From Gammaproteobacteria bacterium (lineage in GTDB: Bacteria; Pseudomonadota; Gammaproteobacteria; Pseudomonadales; Alcanivoracaceae), in the NCBI GenBank assembly GCA_018067045.1, contig JAGPVL010000032.1, positions 1-51,311 on the forward strand: a stretch of 51,311 bases of DNA, read 5' to 3'. The position numbers and the translations under genes were made by a program. Under the pieces are notes generated by a model that saw only the letters and a list, made by a program, of their open reading frames with translations, was not told where the DNA came from and did not search any database. Below, one piece after another: positions 1-7,512 of this stretch (position 1 is its first letter; the number at the start of each line of letters is the position of its first letter).

Positions 1-56
1 GCAATGACGCCAAACATGGGCACCAAGGAAGAAACTACCAGATATGTGCGTTAAGT

Positions 57-425
57 AAACGCTTTAGAATGGCGGCCTTTCCGTGGCACTGATTTTCAAA
101 TTACTACTTACCTAAACCGCCATGATGCATTGGCGCATAACAGTGTATTCAACGACAAATGACTTATATCATGCTGTCGTATATCCCCAGAGTCTATTAT
201 TAATAAACGCTCTAATCTCTTTTATTAACAACACCTTATCTGCAATATCAAAACACCATCACCCAGACTTTTGCGACAATTGTCGTATATCTCGTGTTTT
301 TATTTGGGTTTTGTTTTGGTTGACATATCACGCCAAACTCCTTGCAGGCCGCATCATTCGGGCGTTTTGGCTTTTCTGCAAAATGGGATATAAGTCATTT
401 GTCGTTGAACTCCGGGTTTTTCCGC
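57..425. other. Gene-poor leader upstream of intI; expected place of attI
   Basis: No convincing gene was found here. In ordinary integrons the attI site lies on this 5' side of intI. One 7-mer fitting the GTTRRRY core occurs on the minus strand at 147-153, but a 7-mer this degenerate is expected by chance and no supporting accessory repeats were recognised. The stretch is AT-rich compared with the chromosomal genes further right. Confidence 0.4.
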
Positions 426-454
426 TTGATTCACGCTCTTTAAGCAAATACTGT
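426..454 (+). promoter_or_regulatory. Predicted sigma70 promoter of intI
   Basis: TTGATT at 426-431 (-35) and TACTGT at 449-454 (-10) are separated by exactly 17 bases and lie 36 bases before the intI start codon. The -10 element sits inside the LexA box, which would make repression direct. A ribosome-binding site AAGGAG at 476-481 is eight bases before the ATG. Confidence 0.6.
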
Positions 455-468
455 ACATATGAGCAGTA
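449..468 (+). promoter_or_regulatory. LexA (SOS) box controlling intI
   Basis: The 20-mer TACTGTACATATGAGCAGTA matches the gammaproteobacterial LexA consensus TACTGT-N8-ACAGTA with a single difference (GCAG for ACAG) in the conserved arms. LexA control of intI promoters is established for class 1 and Vibrio integrons; here it is inferred from the motif and its overlap with the -10 element. Confidence 0.85.
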
Positions 469-489
469 TCGATATAAGGAGCGTGACGC

Positions 490-1491
490 ATGGATGTGCC
501 ACCACCAATCCCCAACAAACCAACTCGTCTTATCGATCAGTTGCGGGCGTTTATTCGCAGTCGGAATTTGGCCTACAGTACGGAGAAAACGTACATCCAT
601 TGGGTGCTGCGCTTTATTCGGTTTCACAACCGCCAGCACCCGAAAACCTTATCCGCTTGTCATGTGGATGCCTTCCTGTCTCATCTTGCGGCGCAACGTA
701 ATTGCAGTGCCGGTACGCAGAAAACAGCGCTTAACGCTCTCGTGTTTTTGTATCGGGAGTTTCTCCAGCAGCCGATCGAAAATTTGTCGTTTCAGCAGTC
801 ACGTAAACCGACACGCGTGCCCGTTGTGTTTAGTCATGACGAGGCAAAGCGGGTTATTGATAATCTTGACGGTGTTAATCAAACCGTCGCCAAGCTTATT
901 TATGGCTGTGGCTTGCGTATCAACGAAGTGTTACGACTGCGAGTAAAGGATATTGATTTTGATATGCTGCAGATTGTGGTGCGATCAGGCAAAGGCAATA
1001 AAGACAGGGTGACGCTTTTACCCGAGACTTTAATCGAGCCGTTGTTGCTACAGATTCAAGTGTCTTTGACGCGGCACCAACAGGATCTCGCCGAAGGCTA
1101 TGGCGAGGTGTATATGCCGTTTGCATTGGCACGTAAATACCCGTCGCAAGCTAAGTCTTCTGCTTGGCAGTATGTGTTCTCGGCGGCGCAGCTTTCTAAC
1201 GACCCACGTAGCCAGGATAGTCAGGGACGCCCCATGCGCCGTCGTCATCATATTCTTGATCGTGGTGTACAGCGGGCAATTGGCCAAGCCGTTCGTCGCG
1301 CTGGAATTTATAAACACGCCAATAGCCATACGCTGCGCCACAGCTTCGCAACGCGGCTACTTGAAAACGGTTACGACATCCGCACGATTCAAAAGTTACT
1401 CGGCCATGCGGACGTTAAAACGACGGAGATTTATACCCATGTGGTGAAACGAGGTGGCTTTGGTGTGCGCAGCCCGATTGACCATACTTAA
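490..1491 (+). CDS. intI: Integron integrase IntI (tyrosine recombinase)
   Basis: Catalyses site-specific recombination of gene cassettes at attI and attC. The 333-aa protein has the N-terminal SAM-like core-binding domain (about residues 14-100) and the tyrosine-recombinase catalytic domain with R143, H280-x-x-R283, H306 and nucleophile Y315. Between about 195 and 230 it carries the extra segment found only in IntI enzymes (GYGEVYMPFALARKYP, then WQYVF), which separates it from XerC/XerD. The start at 490 is set by AAGGAG eight bases upstream. It appears intact and full length. The cassette-like genes recognised lie beyond its 3' end and point towards it, which is unusual (see findings). Confidence 0.95.
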   Translation: MDVPPPIPNKPTRLIDQLRAFIRSRNLAYSTEKTYIHWVLRFIRFHNRQHPKTLSACHVDAFLSHLAAQRNCSAGTQKTALNALVFLYREFLQQPIENLSFQQSRKPTRVPVVFSHDEAKRVIDNLDGVNQTVAKLIYGCGLRINEVLRLRVKDIDFDMLQIVVRSGKGNKDRVTLLPETLIEPLLLQIQVSLTRHQQDLAEGYGEVYMPFALARKYPSQAKSSAWQYVFSAAQLSNDPRSQDSQGRPMRRRHHILDRGVQRAIGQAVRRAGIYKHANSHTLRHSFATRLLENGYDIRTIQKLLGHADVKTTEIYTHVVKRGGFGVRSPIDHT

Positions 1492-1663
1492 CCGCACCGA
1501 TTAATACGTGCAGGCACGCATCTTCTAAGCATTGGGCTAAATGTCTCTGGCAGAGGGGGGGTGGACTTAAAACAGATGAGCTTAGTGAATCGGGGAATTT
1601 CACGTAGCGGTTCATGCTTGAACGCATTGCTAAAACAAAGGTAAACAAGGCTCAACGTAGAGA

Positions 1664-1951
1664 CTATTTCTCTATGACGGTAACGCTTTCTGATTGCTTA
1701 ACGGTTTTTGCCTCTGAGCGCTCGATCATTTTGACAATGGCCGACTGAATGACTTCGTCTTCTCTCGCATCAGATTTACTTTGGAAACGTTCTTCCATTG
1801 GGTCTGCGCCCTCTTCCGCTATAAATGACACGGCAACTTGTTCTGCTCTATCTGAGCTGCTACCAAAATACGATATGGATATTTCAGGGAAGCCTTGAAA
1901 ACCCATCTTTATTTTCTTAGCAATTCTCTTTTTAGATTTCTCTAAATTCAT
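1664..1951 (-). CDS. Hypothetical cassette-borne protein, 95 aa
   Basis: I do not recognise this protein. It is small, soluble and highly charged, with a basic N-terminus (KSKKRIAKKIK), an acidic middle and no signal peptide or membrane segment. It starts about 20 bases after the recombination end of the attC-like site at 1970-2029, the usual position for the gene in an integron cassette. No clear attC was found between its stop codon and the end of intI, so this cassette may be terminal or its attC degraded. Start chosen as the ATG at 1951; the coding call rests on length and position. Confidence 0.6.
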   Translation of the reverse strand: MNLEKSKKRIAKKIKMGFQGFPEISISYFGSSSDRAEQVAVSFIAEEGADPMEERFQSKSDAREDEVIQSAIVKMIERSEAKTVKQSESVTVIEK

Positions 1952-1969
1952 AATGATGTCTCAGATAGG

Positions 1970-2029
1970 GTATAACGCCCTAAGCAGAGGTGCAGCGTAG
2001 CTGCAACCTGCTGGCTTAGTTTGTTATGT
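1970..2029 (-). other. attC recombination site (59-base element) after the cold-shock gene
   Basis: Read on the minus strand it begins with an R''-type core (ACATAAC followed by AA) and ends with GGCGTTATAC, an R' core. The inside is an imperfect palindrome: CTAAGCCAGCAGG-TTGCAGC on one arm and GCTGCACCT-CTGCTTAG on the other, with the unpaired bases typical of folded attC sites. It begins nine bases after the cold-shock protein stop codon. Orientation: cassettes read on the minus strand. Confidence 0.8.
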
Positions 2030-2038
2030 GCTTGCAAC

Positions 2039-2245
2039 CTAAACGGCAACAACTTTATTAGCACATGGACCTTTCTGACCTTGGCCAACTTCGAACTCTA
2101 CGGCTTGGCCGTCGTTCAATGTTGCGTACTCACCACCTGATTGAATTTCTGAGTGATGAACAAACAAATCTTTGCCGCCATCTTCTGGAGTAATGAAACC
2201 GAAACCTTTGTCTGCATTAAACCACTTAACGATACCTTTGCTCAT
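2039..2245 (-). CDS. Cold-shock protein, CspA family, in an integron cassette
   Basis: A 68-aa single cold-shock domain that binds single-stranded RNA/DNA and acts as an RNA chaperone. RNP1 is KGFGFI and RNP2 is LFVHHSEI; the start [18 protein letters not shown] is classical. It is flanked by attC-like sites at 1970-2029 and 2664-2720, so it is the cargo of a cassette of roughly 0.7 kb. An unusually long noncoding stretch of about 420 bases precedes it in that cassette, enough for its own promoter and a structured leader of the kind cspA genes have. Which csp paralogue it corresponds to cannot be told from sequence alone. Confidence 0.93.
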   Translation of the reverse strand: MSKGIVKWFNADKGFGFITPEDGGKDLFVHHSEIQSGGEYATLNDGQAVEFEVGQGQKGPCANKVVAV

Positions 2246-2663
2246 AACGTTCTCTTCATTTTATGGTGAAAAAAGTATTCTGTTTTTGCTATCACCATTA
2301 CAAAAACAAATCTTGAACCTAGTTTTGCGTCTCACTAGCCGCATCAACCAACCAGCGAAAGGAGAGTGGCAGAACGGTTTCGGAAGCTACTGCATGTGGT
2401 TGCGTGCCGACTGGCCTATTGTGCCGACCGGCCTATTTCGGAGCAGCCAGCCCCATATTTGGCATGTAGCGACGAAGATAGCAGACAGCCCGAATAGAGC
2501 AAGGCATTAACTACAAATTCTTGTAATGCACAGCCAGCGCAGCCTTACCAGCGAAGCGTGACGGCATTGCACCGCAATATAGGCTGATCTGAGAGGGTGT
2601 TGCGCCTAGAACAAGAATGCCTGCCGCTTGAGCTTGACCGCTCCTTTTGAGACAGAAGACGCA
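2246..2663 (-). other. Noncoding leader within the cold-shock cassette
   Basis: No gene recognised. The part next to the cold-shock gene is AT-rich and resembles a csp 5' leader (runs of T and A directly before the AACGTT-ATG start). The remainder, up to the attC-like site, contains no ORF that looks coded. It probably holds the promoter of the cold-shock gene, but no single promoter could be chosen with confidence. Confidence 0.4.
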
Positions 2664-2720
2664 ACTCAACGGCGCATCAACATGGCGAGATGGTGGGGAT
2701 CATTGCACAGGGTGTTATTC
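2664..2720 (-). other. Candidate attC site after the RRM gene
   Basis: On the minus strand it runs from GAATAAC (R''-like), two bases after the RRM stop codon, to GGCGCCGTTGAGT, where GTTGAGT fits the R' consensus GTTRRRY. Length (57 bp), position and orientation match the better site at 1970-2029. The internal palindrome is weak, so this is a degenerate attC or a lower-confidence call. Confidence 0.5.
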
Positions 2721-2721
2721 A

Positions 2722-2964
2722 CTATTTCTCTTCAGCTTTCTTCACACGGATTTTATTCGCGCCGACTGTTTGGTTATTTAGATTACTCATCGCGGCTTTA
2801 GCATCACCTGGCCGTGGCATCTCGACAAAACCAAAACCTTTCGATTCGCCAGTCACTTTGTCGATCACCAAATCGCAGGATTGAACAATGCCGAATTCTT
2901 GGAATAACTTTTTTAGCTCTTTTTCTGTCGTCAATCGATCTAAGTTACGTATTAGTAATTTCAT
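2722..2964 (-). CDS. Small RNA-binding protein with one RRM, in an integron cassette
   Basis: An 80-aa protein that is almost entirely one RNA recognition motif: RNP2 LLIRNL near the N-terminus and RNP1 KGFGFVEM around residues 42-49, ending in a lysine-rich tail. Single-RRM proteins of this kind occur in marine gammaproteobacteria and cyanobacteria and are often linked to cold response; the RNA target is unknown. Start placed at the ATG giving MKLLIRNL, with GGAA just upstream; a longer reading from TTG at 2979 is possible but less likely. It lies between attC-like sites at 3014-3063 and 2664-2720. Confidence 0.88.
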   Translation of the reverse strand: MKLLIRNLDRLTTEKELKKLFQEFGIVQSCDLVIDKVTGESKGFGFVEMPRPGDAKAAMSNLNNQTVGANKIRVKKAEEK

Positions 2965-3013
2965 ATACATTCCGATCAAACATCATTTATTAGGGAAAGG
3001 CGCTCGCCTACCA

Positions 3014-3063
3014 ATATAACGCGTTAGGCCGCAGGACGTTCACGTGCCTGCCAGCCGTTAGGT
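3014..3063 (-). other. attC recombination site upstream of the RRM cassette
   Basis: On the minus strand: ACCTAAC (R'') at the start, an imperfect stem in which GCAGGCACG pairs with CGTCCTGC (one unpaired base) around a TGAA loop, then GGCC and the R' core GCGTTATAT. The R' end is nearly identical to that of the site at 1970-2029. It is 50 bp long, in the size range of attC sites, and again oriented for minus-strand cassettes. Confidence 0.72.
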
Positions 3064-3172
3064 GCTCACCGAGAACAGCGCATATTAACACCAAGAGAGG
3101 CGCCCGCCAGTATACACGCGAAGTAGAGGCCGCCGAGCAAGCCTCTTTTCCGCTGCACTCAGCCTCTCTCTC

Positions 3173-3796
3173 CTACTTAAACACTGGCAATTCATAGCAA
3201 GCCGTCGCCTCGCCCCCGGTATTGTCGGTATCCGTCATCACGGCAACGGCGCTCACGTTTTCGACATCAAGGTCGAAATAGGTTTTGAAATCGGCCCGTA
3301 TGTTTCGTTCAAAGTGCTGCCATTGGCCAAGACCTTCTTCGCCAGTTTGCAGTACAACCATCATGGCGTTACTGGTAAATGGGTTCGGCCAGTAGCTACC
3401 GACCGGATGCTCACGCGACCAGACATAGTTAATGGCTTTAGTTTGCCAAGGGAAAAAGCCTTCTCTGATGACATATACACGGGCAACGAAATCATCACCG
3501 GGCTTGGTTTTTTCCGGGGCAGCTACGCCTACCGTCAGAGGCGCGCTGGACTGCCACCCCCACGTCAGCATTGGTTTGGATGATAACGATATGTCTACGC
3601 GCTGTATCAAGCCGGAAGCTCCGCCTTGCGAAACGGCCTCGATACACTTTTTTGTCTGACGATACTGAGTGTGGCCGGAAAAAACTATTTGCTCCCATCC
3701 GGGTATGGCGCTGGGCTCATAATCTGCTGCCGACGCGGAAAAGGGTAGTAACCCTGCAGACATTACCAGCGACATCGTGATCAAGCGGTGGCCCAT
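3173..3796 (-). CDS. DUF3047 family exported protein
   Basis: A 207-aa protein with an N-terminal signal peptide ending near SASAADY, so periplasmic. The rest matches the DUF3047 pattern: LTWGWQ, GDDFVARVYV, INYVWSREHPVGSYWPNPFT and the C-terminal MTDTDNTGG block. Function unknown in the family. Start chosen at the ATG of MGHRLITM because AGGAGAG stands just before it; a longer frame from 3856 has no such support and would hide the signal peptide. Its stop is about 110 bases from the attC-like site at 3014-3063, so it could be the cargo of the next cassette or simply the first chromosomal gene. Confidence 0.85.
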   Translation of the reverse strand: MGHRLITMSLVMSAGLLPFSASAADYEPSAIPGWEQIVFSGHTQYRQTKKCIEAVSQGGASGLIQRVDISLSSKPMLTWGWQSSAPLTVGVAAPEKTKPGDDFVARVYVIREGFFPWQTKAINYVWSREHPVGSYWPNPFTSNAMMVVLQTGEEGLGQWQHFERNIRADFKTYFDLDVENVSAVAVMTDTDNTGGEATACYELPVFK

Positions 3797-3947
3797 AGTG
3801 GCTCTCCTGTTATCTTTCATCTTAGGGTGCAGGCTAAGTTCGGCCTCTGTTCGCATTCCATCAATTTCTCAACTGTCCTACACTGGCGTCCATTGCTCTA
3901 TGTACTGTTATCTGTGCTGATGCCGTTTAGGCGGGGATGTTACTTTA

Positions 3948-5543
3948 ATGAAATACGATTATCTGATTGTTGGTGCGGGTTCTGCCGGTTCAGTACTGGC
4001 TAACCGTCTTTCTGCTGATCCCAGTAAAAAAGTGGCGGTGCTTGAGGCAGGCCCTTCCGATGATTCTATTTTTGTCCGCATGCCTGTCGGCGTGATCTTA
4101 TTAATGCGTTCTAACAAACGTAACTGGCGTTATTGGACCGTGCCACAGAAAGGCCTCAATAACCGGGAAGTGTATATCCCCCGTGGCAAAATGCTCGGTG
4201 GCTCTAGCTCGGTGAATGCGATGGTCTATACCCGTGGTCACAAGTGGGACTACGACCATTGGGCCGAACTCGGCAATAAAGGCTGGGGCTGGGACGATGT
4301 GCTCCCTATCTTTAAACGCACCCAGCGCCAAGAGCGTGGCGAAAGCGAATTCCACGGTTCCAGCGGCAACCTCAATGTCGCCGATTTACGATACTTACAT
4401 CCGGTGACGCATGCTTTCGTGAAGGCGTCTGGAGAAGCCGGCTTCCCGTTATCGGATGACTTCAACAACGATGTGCAAGAAGGCATGGGCGCGTATCAGG
4501 TGACGCAGAAAGACGGCGAGCGCAGCAACGTGGCGCGCGGCTTTTTGCATCCGGTGATGGCGCGCGAAAACCTCACCGTGATTACCGATGCGCTGGCACA
4601 CAAGGTGTTGTTTGACGGCAAACGCGCCACCGGCGTGCTGGCCAATGTGAATGGCCACATGCAGACCATCGAAGCCAAGGAAGTCATTCTATGTGGCGGC
4701 GCGATTAATTCGCCACAGCTGCTGATGCTCTCCGGCGTAGGCCCGGTAGAAGAGCTTACCAAACATGGCATTCCACTGGTGCACGCATTACCGGGCGTTG
4801 GTCAGAATTTGCAGGATCACCCCGATGCCATCGCGGTCACCAAGTCCCTCATTAACGACACCCTAAATCTCTCGCCACTGGCATTATTGCTAACGGGTCT
4901 TCGCGGGCTGTTCGATTTCTTCTATCGCCGTACGGGTCAGCTGACCTCTAACGTGGCGGAAGCGGGTGGTTTTATTAAATCACGCGAAGAAGAAGCCATT
5001 CCGGATTTGCAAATTCACCTTACTACCGCACGGCTCGACAACCACGGGCTAAACTTGTTGTTTGCAATGGGGGCGGGTTACTCCGCACACGTTTGCGCGC
5101 TGCGACCAAAATCTCGCGGCAGCATCACCCTTGCCAGCGCTGACCCTACCGCCGCGCCATTGATCGACCCCAATCTACTCGGTCACGAAGATGACATGGA
5201 AACCATGGTGCGCGGTATTAAGCAGGTGCGGAAGATTCTCGCGCAGGACGCATTAAAAGACTGGCGCGGCGAAGAAATTTTCCCCGGAGCCGCCACGCAA
5301 AGTGACGAAGAAATTCGTCAGTTTTTGCGTGAGAAAGGAGACAATATTTATCACCCAGTCGGCACCTGTAAAATGGGCCACGATGACATGGCTGTGGTCT
5401 CACCGGACAGCATGCGCGTACACGGCCTTGAAGGGCTACGCGTTGTTGATGCGTCGATTATGCCAACACTGATTGGCGGCAACACGAATGCACCTACCGT
5501 TATGATCGCTGATAAAACCGCCGATATGATTTTGGCGGAATAA
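3948..5543 (+). CDS. GMC family FAD-dependent alcohol dehydrogenase
   Basis: Flavoenzyme oxidising an alcohol to an aldehyde, in the choline dehydrogenase/AlkJ group of glucose-methanol-choline oxidoreductases. The N-terminal FAD-binding Rossmann motif is VGAGSAGSVLANRL; GMC signature 1 (YIPRGKMLGGSSSVNAMVY) and signature 2 (GGAINSPQLLMLSGVG) are present. The catalytic His is H469 in YHPVGTCKMG, and the conserved Asn is in GGNTNAPTVM. Length 531 aa is usual. No signal peptide. Substrate cannot be decided from sequence; lack of a betB/betI neighbour argues against osmoprotectant synthesis. Confidence 0.93.
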   Translation: MKYDYLIVGAGSAGSVLANRLSADPSKKVAVLEAGPSDDSIFVRMPVGVILLMRSNKRNWRYWTVPQKGLNNREVYIPRGKMLGGSSSVNAMVYTRGHKWDYDHWAELGNKGWGWDDVLPIFKRTQRQERGESEFHGSSGNLNVADLRYLHPVTHAFVKASGEAGFPLSDDFNNDVQEGMGAYQVTQKDGERSNVARGFLHPVMARENLTVITDALAHKVLFDGKRATGVLANVNGHMQTIEAKEVILCGGAINSPQLLMLSGVGPVEELTKHGIPLVHALPGVGQNLQDHPDAIAVTKSLINDTLNLSPLALLLTGLRGLFDFFYRRTGQLTSNVAEAGGFIKSREEEAIPDLQIHLTTARLDNHGLNLLFAMGAGYSAHVCALRPKSRGSITLASADPTAAPLIDPNLLGHEDDMETMVRGIKQVRKILAQDALKDWRGEEIFPGAATQSDEEIRQFLREKGDNIYHPVGTCKMGHDDMAVVSPDSMRVHGLEGLRVVDASIMPTLIGGNTNAPTVMIADKTADMILAE

Positions 5544-5553
5544 GGCAGCACGG

Positions 5554-5587
5554 CTCTCTCGTCGGTAAGAGATTATCGGCGAGAGAG
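5554..5587 (+). terminator. Hairpin after the GMC gene, probable transcription end
   Basis: CTCTCTCG and CGAGAGAG form the outer stem and the inner bases CGGTAA/TTATCG extend it with one mismatch. It begins ten bases after the GMC stop codon. There is no T run, so it may be a 3'-end stabiliser or a Rho-assisted terminator. Confidence 0.5.
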
Positions 5588-5707
5588 GCTTCACTTAACG
5601 CACGACCTTCTCGCAACTCTCTTCCGTTCGCTTCCTCATTATCGGTTTTTATCAACGTTCCTTCTCTGCTTAAACTCTCGCCGCATGTCTTATGCACGTC
5701 GATTCGT

Positions 5708-5785
5708 CAGTGACGTCACTGCCATCGATGCCGCTTAAAAAGACCGCCGTCAAATTCCTGTCACATATAAACGGTACGTTACCGT
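5708..5785 (+). promoter_or_regulatory. Two perfect inverted repeats before the beta-helix gene, possible operators
   Basis: CAGTGACGTCACTG at 5708-5721 is a perfect 14-base palindrome. ACGGTA-cgt-TACCGT at 5771-5785 is a second perfect inverted repeat, immediately before AAGGGA and the start at 5816. Both are of a size bound by dimeric regulators. Which regulator is unknown. Confidence 0.4.
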
Positions 5786-5815
5786 CCCTTAGCTCATCAC
5801 TGATAAGGGACAAAA

Positions 5816-7486
5816 ATGTCTACCGTCATTTCTCCGCGCGCACGATTGGTTGATCTGCTTTGGCAGTTAAAACAGGCCTACGACCAAAGCAACGACAAAG
5901 ACGGTAGTCTCCATGATGTACGGTTTATCCACTTTAATACGCTTCTCAATGATGACGGCTATCGTAATGAGATCATTGCTCGATCAGCCCTATCGAAAAA
6001 TAGAAAAATAAAACAGCTCGGCATGCAATTACAGCAACTGAACCTCGATGGCGTGCTACTGCATAAACGTTCGTCAAACTTACCGGCTGGAGAGCCGCTT
6101 ATTCTCAACCCGGACATCGCCGAAACATTGGGACAACAACGCCGCTCAAATCGCCCCACCCTTCCTTTCGCCTTTGCACTTGTCGCGCTGGTCGTCATGG
6201 CATCCCTTGCCACCAGCGGCTATCTGTACCGACATGATCTGCGTGCGATGATAGAGGGTCGAGAAGTCATACAAAACTCCATCGTTGGCGTGCATGTCTG
6301 GGGAGCGGATCGAACATGGGTACTCGATGGCCTGGTCTTTGTTGAGCCCGGCAGTACGCTAACAATTGAAGCCGGCGCGCAAATAAAAGGGCTGCCAGGT
6401 TCTGCTTTAATCGTCACGCGAGGCGCGCAGATTTTTTCTCGCGGCACCGCAACACAACCCGTTGTTTTTTCTAGCGCCCAACCACAAGGGGCGCGCCGCG
6501 CCGGAGACTGGGGTGGCGTTGTCTTGCTCGGCAGCGCGCCGATTAATAAGGCCAGCGCGAATATTGAAGGCATTTCCGAGTCGGATGCACGAGGTCAATT
6601 TGGTGGCGATGCACCAGAAAGTAGCTGTGGCCTTTTGGAATACACCCGCATTGAATTTGCCGGCTATGAAATCTCAAGTGATAACGAACTCAACGGCCTA
6701 ACACTCGGCGGTTGCGGCGCCGGAACTATTGTCCGTTATGTGCAGGTACATCGCGGCCTTGATGACGGCATTGAAGTGTTCGGCGGCAACGTGGATATGA
6801 CGCACCTCGTGATTACCGGCGCCAATGATGATTCTCTCGACTGGGACATGGGCTGGCGCGGTCGCGTGCAATTTATGGTGATCGAGCAGTACAGCAGCGT
6901 CGGCGATAATGCCTTCGAAGGCGACAACAATAAGAATCAACCAGACGCCTTGCCACGCTCTGCACCAACGATCTATAACGCGACGCTTGTCAGTCCACGC
7001 AGCAGAGAAAAACATCATCGCGCAATGACGATTCGGCATGGTTCAGGCGGCGAGTTTCGTAATATTGTCGTGCAGGGATTTTCTGGCGAAAGTATCGATA
7101 TTCGCGGCACTGAGTCTGCGTACAATACGCTGACGGGCGACCTCAGTTTTGCCAATATGCTGATCTACGATATCGGCAGCCGCGGTATTACGTGGTTTGA
7201 AGATGAGCAGATGACCAGAGATGACGACGACGGCTTTAACGAGCGTGAATACTTTTCTCAGGCGGAACGAAAAATTGCCTTCGGCACGGATCCCATGTTG
7301 CCGCGGGAAAGCACCAGCATGACGCAACCTAGCTTTGCCCCAGCCACGCGATCACCGGCACGCAACAATGCCGCTCGGCCACCTGCCGGTGAGTTCTGGG
7401 ATGAAGCCGCAGATTATATCGGCGCGATAAAACCCGGCTCGCTAAACAGCTGGGTAGATAACTGGACGGCATTTCCAATCAATTGA
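5816..7486 (+). CDS. Membrane-anchored protein with extracytoplasmic right-handed beta-helix domain
   Basis: I do not know its function. Residues 1-119 form a polar, probably cytoplasmic part; a single membrane segment follows (about 120-141, LPFAFALVALVVMASLATSG); the rest, about 410 residues, would lie outside the inner membrane. That part has pectate-lyase-like beta-helix character with motifs known from secreted repeat proteins: FVEPGSTLTIEAGAQIKG, then LEYTRIEFAGYEI, ELNGLTLGGCGAGT, then DDGIEVFGGNVDM and ANDDSLDWDMGW. Those domains usually sit behind a cleavable signal or lipobox; anchoring by an internal segment with a 119-residue cytoplasmic head is odd. RBS AAGGGA supports the start. 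Confidence 0.85.
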   Translation: MSTVISPRARLVDLLWQLKQAYDQSNDKDGSLHDVRFIHFNTLLNDDGYRNEIIARSALSKNRKIKQLGMQLQQLNLDGVLLHKRSSNLPAGEPLILNPDIAETLGQQRRSNRPTLPFAFALVALVVMASLATSGYLYRHDLRAMIEGREVIQNSIVGVHVWGADRTWVLDGLVFVEPGSTLTIEAGAQIKGLPGSALIVTRGAQIFSRGTATQPVVFSSAQPQGARRAGDWGGVVLLGSAPINKASANIEGISESDARGQFGGDAPESSCGLLEYTRIEFAGYEISSDNELNGLTLGGCGAGTIVRYVQVHRGLDDGIEVFGGNVDMTHLVITGANDDSLDWDMGWRGRVQFMVIEQYSSVGDNAFEGDNNKNQPDALPRSAPTIYNATLVSPRSREKHHRAMTIRHGSGGEFRNIVVQGFSGESIDIRGTESAYNTLTGDLSFANMLIYDIGSRGITWFEDEQMTRDDDDGFNEREYFSQAERKIAFGTDPMLPRESTSMTQPSFAPATRSPARNNAARPPAGEFWDEAADYIGAIKPGSLNSWVDNWTAFPIN

Positions 7487-7512
7487 GCGGACAGCACAAT
7501 AATCTAATCTGG

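Noticed and set aside
1-54. Open frame at the window edge on the plus strand ending in TRYVR and a stop
   Set aside because: Only 17 codons are visible, no family can be recognised, and a frame of this length is expected by chance; it could be the end of a gene to the left.
50-56. GTTAAGT, an exact match to the GTTRRRY core, repeated in inverted orientation at 1486-1492 on the other side of intI
   Set aside because: A 7-base degenerate core occurs often; no palindromic attC body was found at either place, so excision of intI as a unit is not supported.
122-946. 274-aa frame overlapping intI
   Set aside because: It runs through the intI promoter and out of frame through intI, whose catalytic residues are clear; a shadow frame.
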